Origin: Pseudomonadota bacterium
Lineage (GTDB): Bacteria; Pseudomonadota; Gammaproteobacteria; Xanthomonadales; Xanthomonadaceae
Assembly (NCBI GenBank): GCA_021821195.1
Contig: JAKACT010000006.1
Span: 1-64,000 of the forward strand
Reading direction: 5' to 3'
DNA: 64,000 nt
In this document: one piece after another, positions 19,856 to 28,515 of the stretch
Numbering within the stretch: the first letter of the stretch is position 1
Layout: every line of letters starts with the position of its first letter
Notes under the pieces: model-generated
Told to the model about the DNA's origin: nothing
Seen by the model: only the letters and a program-made list of their open reading frames with translations
Databases searched by the model: none
Program-made: the position numbers and the translations under genes

Positions 19856-20893
19856 TTATTCGAACAGACGCTTGTCCTTGGCGTACTCGCGGGCCTGCTG
19901 GCGGCTGACCATGCCGCGCTTGACCAATTCCTGCAGGTGCTGGTCGAGCGTCTGCATGCCCTGGCCCTGGCCGGTCTGGATGGAGGAATACATCTGCGCC
20001 ACCTTGTCCTCGCGGATCAGGTTGCGGATGGCCGGGGTGCCGACCATGATTTCCCACGCCGCGGTGCGGCCGCCGCCGACTTTCTTCAGCAGCGCCTGCG
20101 CGATCACCGCGCGCAGCGATTCCGACAGCATCGAGCGGACCATCGGCTTCTCGCCGGCGGGGAACACGTCGATGATGCGGTCGATGGTCTTGGCTGCCGA
20201 GCTGGTGTGCAGGGTGGCGAACACCAGGTGGCCGGTTTCCGCAGCGGTCAGCGCCAGGCGGATGGTCTCGAGGTCGCGCAACTCGCCGACCAGGATGATG
20301 TCCGGGTCCTCGCGCAGCGCGCTGCGCAGCGCCTCGTTGAAGCCGTGGGTGTCGCGGTGCACTTCGCGCTGGTTGATCAGGCACTTCTGCGAGGTGTGCA
20401 CGAACTCGATCGGGTCCTCGACCGAGAGGATGTGGCTGTATTCGCTCTTGTTGATGTGGTCGATCATCGCCGCCAGCGTGGTCGACTTGCCCGAGCCGGT
20501 GGGCCCGGTCACCAGGATCAGGCCCTGCGGCTGCTCGATCAGCTCCTTGAAGATGCGCGGGCAGCCCAGGTCCTCCAGCGTCAGCACTTCCGAGGGAATG
20601 GTGCGGAACACCGCGCCGGCGCCGCGGTTCTGGTTGAACGCGTTGACGCGGAAGCGGGCCAGGCTGGGGATCTCGAAGCTGAAGTCGACCTCGAGGAATT
20701 CCTCGAAATCGCGGCGCTGCTTGTCCGACATGATGTCGTAGACCAGCGCGTGCACCTGCTTGTGGTCCAGCGCGGGGATGTTGATCCGGCGGACGTCGCC
20801 ATCGACGCGGATCATCGGCGGAAGCCCCGCGGACAGATGCAGGTCCGAGGCCTTGTTCTTGACCGAAAATGCCAGAAGTTCGGCGATATCCAT
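19856..20893 (-). CDS. pilT: Type IV pilus retraction ATPase PilT
   Basis: 345 residues, the standard length. It powers pilus depolymerisation at the inner membrane. Walker A is GPTGSGKSTTLAAMI, the Asp box is LSVEDPIEFVHTS, Walker B is DIILVGELRDLETI and the His box is ETGHLVFATLHTSSA. The AIRNLIRE motif needed for retraction is present as PAIRNLIRED. It is divergent from yggS, as in Pseudomonas and other xanthomonads. Confidence 0.97.
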   Translation of the reverse strand: MDIAELLAFSVKNKASDLHLSAGLPPMIRVDGDVRRINIPALDHKQVHALVYDIMSDKQRRDFEEFLEVDFSFEIPSLARFRVNAFNQNRGAGAVFRTIPSEVLTLEDLGCPRIFKELIEQPQGLILVTGPTGSGKSTTLAAMIDHINKSEYSHILSVEDPIEFVHTSQKCLINQREVHRDTHGFNEALRSALREDPDIILVGELRDLETIRLALTAAETGHLVFATLHTSSAAKTIDRIIDVFPAGEKPMVRSMLSESLRAVIAQALLKKVGGGRTAAWEIMVGTPAIRNLIREDKVAQMYSSIQTGQGQGMQTLDQHLQELVKRGMVSRQQAREYAKDKRLFE

Positions 20894-21008
20894 GCGTTCC
20901 CCTTGCGCCTAATCGTTTGAGTGGAATCCACTGCCGCCGGCCGGATGGTTGGCACCGGCCGCACCCCGCAGGCAGTATGAGCGCCACCGACGCCAGCGTA
21001 CAACCACC

Positions 21009-22631
21009 GTGCCGCAGCCTTCCCTGCCCGCCACCGTCCCGGCCGCTGCCGCGCTGCGGACGACCCTGTCTTTGATCGATAACGCGAGCCGGCTGCCCGA
21101 CAGGCCAGCGCCGCGGCTGCTGGCGGTGTCCAAGACCCGCGACGCCGATGCCGTGGCGGCGATGGCGGCGGCCGGGCAGCGCGCCTTCGGCGAGAACTAC
21201 GTGCAGGAGGCGCTGCCCAAGATCGAGGCGCTGCGCGGGCTGGGGCTGGAATGGCACCTGATCGGCCACCTGCAGTCGAACAAGGCCGACGACGCCGCGC
21301 GCGCCTTCGACTGGGTGCAGACGGTGGATCGCGCCAAACTGGTGGACGCGCTGGCCAAACACCGGCCGGCGGCGCTGCCCCCGCTCAACGTGCTGATCCA
21401 GGTCAACATCGACGACGAAGCCGGCAAGCACGGTTGCCGCCCGGAGGAAGTGGAGGCACTGGCCGCGGCCATCGGCGCGCAGCCGACGCTGCGGCTGCGC
21501 GGCCTGATGGCGATCCCCACGCCCGACCCCGACATGGCGCGCCGGCGCGCCGCCTTCCGCGCGATGTCGGCATTGTTCGACGCCACCGCGGCGCGCCATC
21601 CCGGCCTCGACACGCTGTCGATGGGCATGAGCGAGGACTGCGTCGAGGCGATCGAGGAAGGCGCCACCATGGTACGCGTGGGCAGCGCACTGTTCGGCGC
21701 CCGTCCCGCCAAGGAAACGGGCTGGCGCCCGGCCATCCGACGCGACACGGCCATCGGCCGCACAGACATGGCAACCGGGCGCAGGCCCACGGAACAGGAG
21801 TCCAGCATGAACAACGGCGATATCGCCTTCATCGGCGGCGGCAACATGGCGCGCAGCCTGATCGGCGGGCTGGTGGCGCAGGGCCACGCTGCCAGCGCGA
21901 TCCGGGTGGCCGAACCGATGCCCGCACTGCGCGAGGCGCTGCGCGCGGACTTCGGCGTGGCGGTGTTCGAAAGCGGCGCGGAAGCGGTCGAAGGCGCCGA
22001 TACCTGGGTGCTGGCGACCAAACCGCAGGTGCTGCGCGAAGTCTGCGAAGCGCTGGCCGCGCAGGCGCGAACGGCGCGCCCGCTGGTGGTGTCGATTGCC
22101 GCCGGCATCACCACCGTGCAGATCGCGCGCTGGCTGGGCGATGCCGGGCTGGCGGTGGTTCGGACGATGCCGAACACCCCGGCCCTGCTCGGCGCCGGCG
22201 CCACCGGGCTGTATGCCAATGCCTCGGTGGACGCGACCAGCCGGCACTTCGCGGAAACCCTGCTGTCCGCCGCCGGCACCACCGTCTGGATCGACGACGA
22301 GGCGCGGATGGACGCGGTGACCGCGGTGTCCGGCAGCGGCCCGGCCTATGTGTTCCTGCTGGCCGAGGCGATGGTTGCCGCCGGCGTGGAGGAAGGGCTG
22401 CCCGCCGAAGCGGCCCGCGCACTGGCCCTGCAGACGGTGCTGGGCGCGGCGCGCATGCTGACCGAATCCGATGTCGACGCGGCCGAGCTGCGCCGCCGGG
22501 TCACCTCGCCCGGCGGCACCACCCAGGCCGCCATCGACACCTTCGAAGCCGGCGGCTTCCGCGCGCTGGTCGCCGCCGCCATCCACGCTGCCCGCGTCCG
22601 CGGCGCAGCGCTGTCCGCCGCCAACGACTGA
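21009..22631 (+). CDS. Fused ORF: PLP homeostasis protein YggS + pyrroline-5-carboxylate reductase ProC
   Basis: From GTG 21009 the frame stays open for 540 codons without a stop. Residues 1 to about 240 are a YggS/PLPBP protein: K42 in LLAVSKTRDADAV should hold PLP, with FGENYVQEALPKIE, WHLIGHLQSNK and TLSMGMSEDCVEAIEEGATMVRVG further on. Residues 267-540 are a full ProC. The linker of about 26 residues (RPAIRRDTAIGRTDMATGRR) is basic and looks like former intergenic DNA. These genes are normally neighbours with a stop between them, so loss of that stop is the likely event. The product could be one bifunctional protein, with ProC also made from its own start. Confidence 0.85.
   Translation: MPQPSLPATVPAAAALRTTLSLIDNASRLPDRPAPRLLAVSKTRDADAVAAMAAAGQRAFGENYVQEALPKIEALRGLGLEWHLIGHLQSNKADDAARAFDWVQTVDRAKLVDALAKHRPAALPPLNVLIQVNIDDEAGKHGCRPEEVEALAAAIGAQPTLRLRGLMAIPTPDPDMARRRAAFRAMSALFDATAARHPGLDTLSMGMSEDCVEAIEEGATMVRVGSALFGARPAKETGWRPAIRRDTAIGRTDMATGRRPTEQESSMNNGDIAFIGGGNMARSLIGGLVAQGHAASAIRVAEPMPALREALRADFGVAVFESGAEAVEGADTWVLATKPQVLREVCEALAAQARTARPLVVSIAAGITTVQIARWLGDAGLAVVRTMPNTPALLGAGATGLYANASVDATSRHFAETLLSAAGTTVWIDDEARMDAVTAVSGSGPAYVFLLAEAMVAAGVEEGLPAEAARALALQTVLGAARMLTESDVDAAELRRRVTSPGGTTQAAIDTFEAGGFRALVAAAIHAARVRGAALSAAND
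21807..22631 (+). CDS. proC: Pyrroline-5-carboxylate reductase ProC (internal start in fused ORF)
   Basis: 274 residues from ATG 21807, the usual ProC length. It reduces 1-pyrroline-5-carboxylate to proline with NAD(P)H. The nucleotide-binding motif is IAFIGGGNMARSLIGGL, followed by TKPQVL, RTMPNTPALLGAGATGLYA and the catalytic-domain signature VSGSGPAYVFLLAEAM ... RRVTSPGGTTQAAI. The sequence AACAGGAG lies 6 bases before the ATG, a normal ribosome binding site. Separate translation is therefore likely even though the upstream YggS frame reads straight into it. Confidence 0.9.
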   Translation: MNNGDIAFIGGGNMARSLIGGLVAQGHAASAIRVAEPMPALREALRADFGVAVFESGAEAVEGADTWVLATKPQVLREVCEALAAQARTARPLVVSIAAGITTVQIARWLGDAGLAVVRTMPNTPALLGAGATGLYANASVDATSRHFAETLLSAAGTTVWIDDEARMDAVTAVSGSGPAYVFLLAEAMVAAGVEEGLPAEAARALALQTVLGAARMLTESDVDAAELRRRVTSPGGTTQAAIDTFEAGGFRALVAAAIHAARVRGAALSAAND

Positions 22632-22639
22632 GATCCGTC

Positions 22640-23116
22640 ATGCGCCTGCCAACCGTCCTGCTGTCCCTGCTGCTCCCCGCCGCCCTGCTAACCGCCTGCG
22701 GGCGCGGCGATCCGGCACCCGCGCCTGCCACCCTGGCCAGCACCACCGCCGTCACCGCGACGGTCGGCGGCGCGACCCTGCAGGCCTCGTCCGTGGCCAT
22801 CGCCAACCTGGACCCGGCGATAGCGGCGCGCTACGGCTTCGATCCCGGGCACGACGGCGCGCTGCTGCTGGTCACCCTGCGCGATGCCGACGGCAACGCC
22901 CTCCCGCCCGGCGACCTGCAGCTGACCGCCACCGCCAGCGTGCTGCCGGACCCGCCGAGGCCGCTGGAGCTGCAGCGGATCGAGGTCGGCAACCTGATCG
23001 ATTACGTCGGCGTGTTCCCGGCCCGGCCGCCGGCCAGCGTGCGGTTCCACGTCACCGCCAGCCGCGGCGGCGCGCGTGCGGAAATGGACACGACTGCGGA
23101 GCTGTATCCGCGCTGA
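22640..23116 (+). CDS. DUF4426-family lipoprotein
   Basis: 158 residues. The signal MRLPTVLLSLLLPAALLTACGRG ends in lipobox LTAC, so a lipoprotein is likely. The mature part resembles DUF4426 proteins that sit near proC and metX in Pseudomonas: the pattern LDPAIAARYGFDPGHDGALL, then ELQRIEVGNLIDYVGVFP and VRFHVTA. Function unknown. It starts 8 bp after the ProC stop and is surely cotranscribed. Confidence 0.82.
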   Translation: MRLPTVLLSLLLPAALLTACGRGDPAPAPATLASTTAVTATVGGATLQASSVAIANLDPAIAARYGFDPGHDGALLLVTLRDADGNALPPGDLQLTATASVLPDPPRPLELQRIEVGNLIDYVGVFPARPPASVRFHVTASRGGARAEMDTTAELYPR

Positions 23117-23146
23117 GGCCCGGCGCTGCGCGGGCCGGGAAAGGGC

Positions 23147-23959
23147 TCAGCCCGTCTGCCGCTTGCCCCACGCCTGCACGATGGCGGCAATCCGCGCCAC
23201 CCCGTCGGTCAGCGCGGCCGGCCCCGGCTGCAGGATGATCGGCGACTTGATCTCGTGCAGCTCGCCGTCGCGCACCGCCGGGATGTCGTTCCAGCCGGGG
23301 CGCGCGGCCACCCGCTCGGGGCGGAACTTCTTGCCGCACCACGACCCCAGGATGATGTCCGGCGCGCGCCGCACCACTTCGCCCGCGTCTTCGAGGATGC
23401 GGGCCCTGGCCAGCGGTTCGACGGCGCGTTCGGGGAAGATGTCGTCGCCGCCGGCGATGCGCACCAGTTCGGCCACCCAGCGGATGCCGGTGATCGGCGG
23501 CTCGTCCCATTCCTCGAAATAGACCCTGGGCCTGCGCGGCAGCGATGCAGCTTCGCGTTCGATGGCGTCCAGCCCGCGTCGCAGCTCGTCCGCATACGCT
23601 TCCGCCCGCGCGCCGGCGCCGACCAGCGCGCCCAGCCGGCGGATGTAGTCGAGGATGCCGTCGACGCTGCGATGGTTGGAAATCCACACCTCCACGCCCG
23701 CCTTGACCAGCTCGCGGGCGATGTCGGCCTGGATGTCGGAGAAGCCGACCACGAAGTCCGGCTGCAGCTTGAGGATCTCGCCGATCTTCGCGCTGGTGAA
23801 GGCGCTGACCTTGGGCTTCTCGCGGCGCGCCTGCGCTGGCCGCACGGTGAAGCCGCTGATGCCGACGATGCGGTCCTGCTCGCCCAGCGCGTACAGGACT
23901 TCGGTGGGCTCTTCGGTGAGGCAGACGATGCGCCGCGGACCCACCGCGGGACGGCTCAC
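23147..23959 (-). CDS. Periplasmic-binding-type protein, corrinoid/cobalamin-binding family
   Basis: 270 residues from GTG 23959, which overlaps the pdxH stop (GTGA). It is a class III periplasmic-binding-protein fold (TroA/BtuF-like): [27 protein letters not shown] at the N-terminus, then [21 protein letters not shown] and [13 protein letters not shown]. No signal peptide is visible, so it is probably cytoplasmic or a divergent member. No BtuC or BtuD transporter genes are nearby. Annotation as cobalamin-binding follows the family name; the ligand is unproven. Confidence 0.82.
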   Translation of the reverse strand: MSRPAVGPRRIVCLTEEPTEVLYALGEQDRIVGISGFTVRPAQARREKPKVSAFTSAKIGEILKLQPDFVVGFSDIQADIARELVKAGVEVWISNHRSVDGILDYIRRLGALVGAGARAEAYADELRRGLDAIEREAASLPRRPRVYFEEWDEPPITGIRWVAELVRIAGGDDIFPERAVEPLARARILEDAGEVVRRAPDIILGSWCGKKFRPERVAARPGWNDIPAVRDGELHEIKSPIILQPGPAALTDGVARIAAIVQAWGKRQTG

Positions 23960-24552
23960 GGATACAGCATCCGCTTCGACCACGCGCCGTCCGCATCGCG
24001 TTCGTGCAGCCAGCGCTCGTGCAGGCGGAAGGTGGCGGCGTACCAGAACTCCACCGCGCGCGGCACCACCCGGAACCCGGTCCAGCGCGGCGGACGCGGC
24101 ACCTCGCGGCCTTCGAACTCGGCCTCGAAGCGGGCCAGCCGCGCCTCGAAGGTTTCCCGCGCGTCCAGCGTTTCGGACTGGTGCGAGGCCCACGCGCCCA
24201 GCTGGCTGACCCGCGGCCGGGTGGCGAAATAGGCGTCGGCTTCGGCGTCCGTGACCAGTTCGACGTCGCCCTCGATCCGCACCTGCACGCCATTGCGCAC
24301 GCGCGGCCAGTGGAACAGCAGCGCCGCCCGGGGGTTGGCCTGCAGTTCGCGGCCCTTGCGACCGTCGAGGTGGCTGTAGAAGACGAAGCCGTCGGCATCG
24401 AACGCCTTGAGCAGGACGACGCGCGCGGACGGCCGCCCGCCTTCGCCGACCGTGGCCACGGTCATCGCGGTGCGGTCGGGCTCGCCGACGGCGGCGGCCT
24501 CGTCGAAGAGGGCCTGGAAGGTGGCAAGGATGTCGGCGGGCACGGTAGGCAT
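23956..24552 (-). CDS. pdxH: Pyridoxamine 5'-phosphate oxidase PdxH
   Basis: 198 residues from ATG 24552; the longer track ORF overlaps the dodecin gene. FMN-dependent oxidation of PNP or PMP to pyridoxal 5'-phosphate. FMN-contact motifs are [21 protein letters not shown] and [17 protein letters not shown]. The C-terminus has [12 protein letters not shown] and ends in the conserved RMLYP form of the RLxP motif. YggS, the PLP-handling protein, is encoded about 2 kb away, but no common operon is evident. Confidence 0.94.
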   Translation of the reverse strand: MPTVPADILATFQALFDEAAAVGEPDRTAMTVATVGEGGRPSARVVLLKAFDADGFVFYSHLDGRKGRELQANPRAALLFHWPRVRNGVQVRIEGDVELVTDAEADAYFATRPRVSQLGAWASHQSETLDARETFEARLARFEAEFEGREVPRPPRWTGFRVVPRAVEFWYAATFRLHERWLHERDADGAWSKRMLYP

Positions 24553-24590
24553 GCGCACATTGTCGCGCGCATGCGCTCCGCGCGCACGCC

Positions 24591-24794
24591 TCAGTCGACG
24601 ACGAAGCTGACCCGCAGGTTGACCCGCCATTCCTGCACGTTACCGCCCTCGTCGGTGACCACCTTGATCTCGTTGACCCAGGCGCCCTTGATGTTCTTGA
24701 CCGATTCGGCGCATTTCTTCAGCCCATGCTTCACCGCGTCCTCCATGCTGGTGGTGGACGAGGCGTTGAGTTCGATGACCTTGGCGACGGACAT
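24591..24794 (-). CDS. Dodecin
   Basis: 67 residues, the typical dodecin size. Dodecins form hollow dodecamers that store flavins such as riboflavin or FMN. The sequence [21 protein letters not shown] and [15 protein letters not shown] ... [12 protein letters not shown] shows the beta-alpha-beta-beta fold and the flavin-stacking tryptophan in EWRV. It lies 38 bp upstream of pdxH, an FMN enzyme, on the same strand, which suggests a shared flavin theme. Confidence 0.93.
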   Translation of the reverse strand: MSVAKVIELNASSTTSMEDAVKHGLKKCAESVKNIKGAWVNEIKVVTDEGGNVQEWRVNLRVSFVVD

Positions 24795-24892
24795 GGCGGC
24801 TCTCCGGTGGCGTCCCGGCGGATTGCCGGTGCCGCAGCTTCGCCGCGCATGCGTTAATTCCGCGCAGTCATAGGCGCGCCGGTCGGCGCTGT

Positions 24893-24898
24893 TAGCAT
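24893..24898 (+). promoter_or_regulatory. Possible -10 box of aroK-aroB
   Basis: TAGCAT ends 6 nt before the aroK ATG, in a gap with no visible ribosome binding site. It would give a leaderless transcript. Weak by sequence alone; its position matches that of other genes in this window. Confidence 0.3.
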
Positions 24899-24904
24899 GC
24901 TGCG

Positions 24905-26536
24905 ATGCAAAACCGCGAACACCTCGTCCTGGTCGGCCCGATGGGGTCAGGCAAGAGCACGCTGGGCCGCGCGCTGGCCGCGCGGCTGCAGCGGCCGTTC
25001 GTGGACGTGGACGCACGCATCGAGGCCGAGGCCGGCTGCAGCATCGCCGCGCTGTTCGAGGCGGAAGGCGAGGCCGGCTTCCGCGCCCGCGAGGCGCGCG
25101 TGCTGTCGGCGGTGCTGGGCGAGCCGGCCGCCGTCATCGCCACCGGCGGCGGTGCGGTGCTGGCGCAGGCCAACCGCGCGGCGATGCGCGCTGCCGGCAT
25201 CGTCGTCTACCTGCAGGTGGATGCCGCCACCCAGCTGGTGCGCCTGCAGGACGACGCCACCCGCCCGCTGCTGCAGGCAACGGATCGCGCGATGCGGCTG
25301 GCCCGGCTGCAGGCGCAGCGCGAGCCGCTCTACCGAGCCGCGGCGCACCTGCTGTTCGACGCCGCAAGCCTTGCGCCGGAAGCCGCCGCCGCGGCGCTGG
25401 CCGGGCAACTCGACACATTCGGAGCCACCACCGGCATGAGCACGCCCCTGCAGACGCTGACCGTCGCTGCCGCCGCGCCCTACCCCATCCACATCGGCGC
25501 CGGCCTGCTGGAAGACGGCGCGCTGCTGGCGCAGCCGCTGCGCGGCCGGCATGCGCTGCTGGTCAGCGACGCCAACGTCGCGCCGCTGTACGCCGACCGC
25601 GTGGAGGCCGCGCTGCGCGCCGCGCGGCCGGCGCTGCATATCGCCCGCCACGTCATCGCCGCCGGGGAGGCGGAAAAGACGCTGGCGAATTTCGCCGGCG
25701 TCATCGACGCACTGGCGGCGCTCGGCGCCACCCGCGATGCCTGCGTGTACGCGCTGGGCGGCGGCGTGGTCGGCGACCTGACCGGGTTCGCCGCGGCCTG
25801 CTGGATGCGCGGGATCGACATCGTGCAGCTGCCCACCACCCTGCTGTCGATGGTGGATTCCTCGGTCGGCGGCAAGACCGCGGTGGACATCCCGCAGGGC
25901 AAGAACCTGGTCGGCGCCTTCCACGTCCCACGCGCGGTGCTGGCCGATACCGCCAGCCTGCGCACGCTGCCGCCGCGCGAACTGCGCGCCGGCCTGGCCG
26001 AAGTCATCAAGTACGGCGCGATCATGGACGCCGATTTCCTGCACTGGCTGGACGCGCACCACGCCGCCCTGCTGGCCGGCGACGACGCCGCGCTGGCCGA
26101 GGCGATCGCCCGCAGTTGCGCGCACAAGGCGGCGATCACCGCGCGCGACCCGCTGGAACAAGGCGAGCGTGCCCTGCTCAACTTCGGCCATACCTTCGGC
26201 CACGCCATCGAAGCCGAACAGGGCTATGCCGAGGGCCTCAACCACGGCGAGGCCGTAGCCGTGGGCATGCTGCTGGCCGCGCGCCTGTCGGCCGCGCTGG
26301 GTCTGGCGTCGTGGAGCGATGCGGAAGCGCTGCGCGCGTTGCTGCAGCGCTTCGGATTGCCGGTGGACGTGCCCACCGGGCTGGCGCCGGAAGCACTGCT
26401 GGCGCGGATGCGGCTGGACAAGAAAGTGCAGGCCAGCGGGCTGCGTTTCATCCTGTGGGACGGCCCGGGCGCCGCGCGGATCGTCGCCGACGTGGGCGAA
26501 GCCGCGGTGCTGGCGGTGCTGCGCGACGCCGGCTGA
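24905..26536 (+). CDS. aroK: Bifunctional shikimate kinase / 3-dehydroquinate synthase (AroK-AroB fusion)
   Basis: 543 residues in one frame. Residues 1-177 are shikimate kinase: P-loop GPMGSGKST (11-19), shikimate-binding [19 protein letters not shown] and RPLLQ (lid). Residues 178-543 are 3-dehydroquinate synthase: NAD motif [31 protein letters not shown], and zinc-site region [11 protein letters not shown] with [10 protein letters not shown]. Together they perform two non-consecutive shikimate-pathway steps. AroKB fusions are known in some bacteria. An internal ATG at 25436 with a weak GGAG upstream could still give AroB alone. Confidence 0.93.
   Translation: MQNREHLVLVGPMGSGKSTLGRALAARLQRPFVDVDARIEAEAGCSIAALFEAEGEAGFRAREARVLSAVLGEPAAVIATGGGAVLAQANRAAMRAAGIVVYLQVDAATQLVRLQDDATRPLLQATDRAMRLARLQAQREPLYRAAAHLLFDAASLAPEAAAAALAGQLDTFGATTGMSTPLQTLTVAAAAPYPIHIGAGLLEDGALLAQPLRGRHALLVSDANVAPLYADRVEAALRAARPALHIARHVIAAGEAEKTLANFAGVIDALAALGATRDACVYALGGGVVGDLTGFAAACWMRGIDIVQLPTTLLSMVDSSVGGKTAVDIPQGKNLVGAFHVPRAVLADTASLRTLPPRELRAGLAEVIKYGAIMDADFLHWLDAHHAALLAGDDAALAEAIARSCAHKAAITARDPLEQGERALLNFGHTFGHAIEAEQGYAEGLNHGEAVAVGMLLAARLSAALGLASWSDAEALRALLQRFGLPVDVPTGLAPEALLARMRLDKKVQASGLRFILWDGPGAARIVADVGEAAVLAVLRDAG
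25436..26536 (+). CDS. aroB: 3-dehydroquinate synthase AroB (C-terminal part of fusion, possible internal start)
   Basis: 366 residues from ATG 25436 ([21 protein letters not shown]), the exact start expected for a separate AroB. It converts DAHP to 3-dehydroquinate using NAD+ and a divalent metal. GGAG lies 11 nt before the ATG, a rather wide spacing, so internal initiation is possible but less convincing than for ProC. The fold is complete and all metal and NAD motifs listed for the fusion are present. Confidence 0.6.
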   Translation: MSTPLQTLTVAAAAPYPIHIGAGLLEDGALLAQPLRGRHALLVSDANVAPLYADRVEAALRAARPALHIARHVIAAGEAEKTLANFAGVIDALAALGATRDACVYALGGGVVGDLTGFAAACWMRGIDIVQLPTTLLSMVDSSVGGKTAVDIPQGKNLVGAFHVPRAVLADTASLRTLPPRELRAGLAEVIKYGAIMDADFLHWLDAHHAALLAGDDAALAEAIARSCAHKAAITARDPLEQGERALLNFGHTFGHAIEAEQGYAEGLNHGEAVAVGMLLAARLSAALGLASWSDAEALRALLQRFGLPVDVPTGLAPEALLARMRLDKKVQASGLRFILWDGPGAARIVADVGEAAVLAVLRDAG

Positions 26537-26546
26537 CGGCCGCGGC

Positions 26547-26927
26547 TCACTGCCCCGACGGCGGCTCCCACAGCTCGATCTTGTTGCCGTCCGGATCGAT
26601 CACCCAGCCGAACCGGCCGTGTTCGGAATCCTCGCGCTTGTCGAGCACGTCGCAGCCTTCCTCGCGCAGCGCGGCCAGCAGGGCGTCGAGGTCCGCCACC
26701 CGGAAATTGACCATGAACGGCGCGGTGCTGGGCGCCATGTAGTCGGTGTCCGCGGCGAACGGGCTCCACAGCGTCATCCCCGGCGAACTGTCCGGGCCGC
26801 CCCACTGGAACACCACGCCGCCCCAGTCGGTGACGTCCAAGCCCAAGTGGTCCCGATACCACGTGCCGAGGCGCTTGGGGTCGGGGGACTTGAAGAAAAT
26901 GCCGCCAATGCCTGTCACGCGCTGCAT
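26547..26927 (-). CDS. Glyoxalase/bleomycin resistance (VOC) family protein
   Basis: 126 residues from ATG 26927; the longer track ORF is not supported. A single VOC-fold domain: VTGIGGIFFKSPDPKRLGTWYRDHLGLDV at the N-terminus and GRFGWVIDPDGNKIELWEPP at the C-terminus. The terminal glutamate in KIELWEP is a typical metal ligand. Small VOC proteins include lyases, dioxygenases and resistance proteins; the substrate cannot be inferred. It is convergent with aroK-aroB. Confidence 0.88.
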   Translation of the reverse strand: MQRVTGIGGIFFKSPDPKRLGTWYRDHLGLDVTDWGGVVFQWGGPDSSPGMTLWSPFAADTDYMAPSTAPFMVNFRVADLDALLAALREEGCDVLDKREDSEHGRFGWVIDPDGNKIELWEPPSGQ

Positions 26928-26999
26928 GTCGTCCTCCCGAGGTCGCCAACTGGAATCCGACCCGCCGCGCCGGAACGCGCCGATGCCGGTCCTGCACCT

Positions 27000-27005
27000 T
27001 ACAAT
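27000..27005 (+). promoter_or_regulatory. Probable -10 box of the WGR-like gene (leaderless)
   Basis: TACAAT is followed by gccgcccc and then ATG 27014. The predicted start of transcription falls within about one base of the start codon, and no ribosome binding site is present. Confidence 0.4.
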
Positions 27006-27013
27006 GCCGCCCC

Positions 27014-27268
27014 ATGCGCCTGCTGCTGCAACAACGTCCCGATGGCCGCGAAGCCCCGCGCTTCGTCCAGCTCCAGCTCCAGCCCGACCTGCTGGGCGGC
27101 TGGGAGCTGCTGCGCGAAACCGGCCAGACCGGTGGCCGCAGCACCCTGCGCAGGACCCTGTACAGCGACCAGCCCAGCGCCCTTGCGGCACTGGAGAAGG
27201 AACGCGACGCGCAGCTGAAGAAAGGCTTCCAGCTGGTGTTCGCGCAGGGTGCGGACGCGCCGAGATGA
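27014..27268 (+). CDS. WGR-domain-like small protein
   Basis: 84 residues. The arrangement FVQLQLQPDLLGGWELLRETG, GGRSTLRRTLYSD and ALEKERDAQLKKGFQLV resembles the WGR domain, normally a nucleic-acid-binding module with a W-G-R core and a KxKKGY end. Here the core is GGWELLRETG...GGR. Stand-alone WGR-like proteins are common in proteobacteria and uncharacterised. It is 90 bp upstream of hemE and divergent from the VOC gene. Confidence 0.78.
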   Translation: MRLLLQQRPDGREAPRFVQLQLQPDLLGGWELLRETGQTGGRSTLRRTLYSDQPSALAALEKERDAQLKKGFQLVFAQGADAPR

Positions 27269-27358
27269 CCGCCGACGTGGCCAGCCAGCGCTGGCCTGCA
27301 TGACCGTTCCCGCCGCCGCACCGCGCACCGGCAAGCACATCCTCATGGAGTAACGCCC

Positions 27359-28420
27359 TTGTCCACGCCCCTCAAGAACGACCGCTTCCTGCGCGCACTG
27401 CGCCGCGAACCCGTGGACGCGACCCCCGTCTGGCTGATGCGCCAGGCCGGGCGCTACCTGCCGGAGTACCGCGCCACCCGTAAGGCCGCCGGCAGCTTCC
27501 TGGGCATGGCCAAGAATCCCGAGATCGCCTGCGAGGTCACCCTGCAGCCGCTGCGCCGGTTCCCGCTGGACGCGGCGATCCTGTTTTCCGACATCCTCAC
27601 CGTGCCCGACGCGATGGGCCTGGGCCTGTATTTCGTCGAAGGCGAAGGCCCGAAGTTCGAGCGCCCGCTGCGCAGCGTGGCCGATATCGACGCGCTGGCC
27701 GTGCCCGACATGGGCAGCAGCCTGCGTTACGTGATGGACGCGGTCAGCCTGATCCGCCGCGAGCTGGACGGCAGCGTGCCGCTGATCGGTTTCTCCGGCA
27801 GCCCGTGGACGCTGGCCTGCTACATGGTGGAAGGCGGCGGCAGCAAGGACTGGGGCAAGATCAAGGCGCTGGCGCTGAATGAACCGGCCGCCATGCACAG
27901 GCTGCTGGGCACGATCACCGACGCGGTGATCGCGTACCTGTCCGCGCAGCACGCGGCGGGCGCGCAGGCGCTGCAGGTGTTCGACACCTGGGGCGGCACC
28001 CTCGGTCCGGCGATGTACCGCGAGTTCTCGCTGCCCTACCTCGTCCGCATCGCGGATTCGCTGAAGGCGCACGGGGTGCCGGTGATCCTGTTCGGCAAGG
28101 GCAACGCCCCGCATCTGGACGCGCTGTTCACCAGCGGCGCCGATGCCATCGGCGTGGACTGGACGGTGACGCTGGAGGACGCCGCACGCCGCAACGGCGG
28201 CCGGGTGGCGCTGCAGGGCAACATGGACCCGGCGATGCTGTACGGCAGTCCCGATGCGGTGCGCGCGCAGGCACGCGCGGTGCTGGACAGCTACCGCGAC
28301 GGCAACGGCGGCAGCCGCGAAGGCCACGTGTTCAACCTCGGCCACGGCATGTCGCCGGACATGAACCCCGACCATGTGGCCGCGCTGGTGGACGAAGTGC
28401 ACGCCTACAGCGCGCGCTGA
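27359..28420 (+). CDS. hemE: Uroporphyrinogen decarboxylase HemE
   Basis: 353 residues. Removes four carboxyl groups from uroporphyrinogen III to give coproporphyrinogen III in haem synthesis. The conserved start [35 protein letters not shown] is followed by the catalytic aspartate region [16 protein letters not shown] and [16 protein letters not shown]. The start codon is TTG at 27359 with GGAG 10-12 nt upstream; the usual HemE N-terminus is reached only from this codon. Confidence 0.96.
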   Translation: MSTPLKNDRFLRALRREPVDATPVWLMRQAGRYLPEYRATRKAAGSFLGMAKNPEIACEVTLQPLRRFPLDAAILFSDILTVPDAMGLGLYFVEGEGPKFERPLRSVADIDALAVPDMGSSLRYVMDAVSLIRRELDGSVPLIGFSGSPWTLACYMVEGGGSKDWGKIKALALNEPAAMHRLLGTITDAVIAYLSAQHAAGAQALQVFDTWGGTLGPAMYREFSLPYLVRIADSLKAHGVPVILFGKGNAPHLDALFTSGADAIGVDWTVTLEDAARRNGGRVALQGNMDPAMLYGSPDAVRAQARAVLDSYRDGNGGSREGHVFNLGHGMSPDMNPDHVAALVDEVHAYSAR

Positions 28421-28440
28421 GGACGCACACGCGCGACAAG

Positions 28441-28515
28441 CATCCGGCGCGCCCGCGGCAGCGCAACCAAGCGAGTATCGGGGAGCGACTTGCGCTGCCG
28501 CGGGCGCACCGGATG
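28441..28515. repeat. Strong hairpin-forming inverted repeat downstream of hemE
   Basis: Arm CATCCGGcGCGCCCGCGGCAGCGCAA (28441-28466) pairs with TTGCGCTGCCGCGGGCGCaCCGGATG (28490-28515): 25 of 26 bases, with a 23-nt loop. There is no T-tract, so it is not a standard terminator. It resembles a REP/BIME-type intergenic element. It lies between the convergent hemE and hybrid kinase genes. Confidence 0.75.

Noticed and set aside
18074-20920. 948-residue plus-strand ORF opposite algH, pilU and pilT
   Set aside because: It is the mirror of real minus-strand genes in GC-rich DNA; its translation is biased to H, Q, R, V and D with no domain pattern.
20900-20990. A sigma-54 promoter upstream of yggS (tggcaccggccgcacc)
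   Set aside because: TGGCAC is present but the TTGC half at -12 is not, so the match is too weak.
19392-22586. 1064-residue minus-strand ORF
   Set aside because: Shadow frame across pilU, pilT and the yggS-proC ORF; rich in R, H and Q without any recognisable motif.
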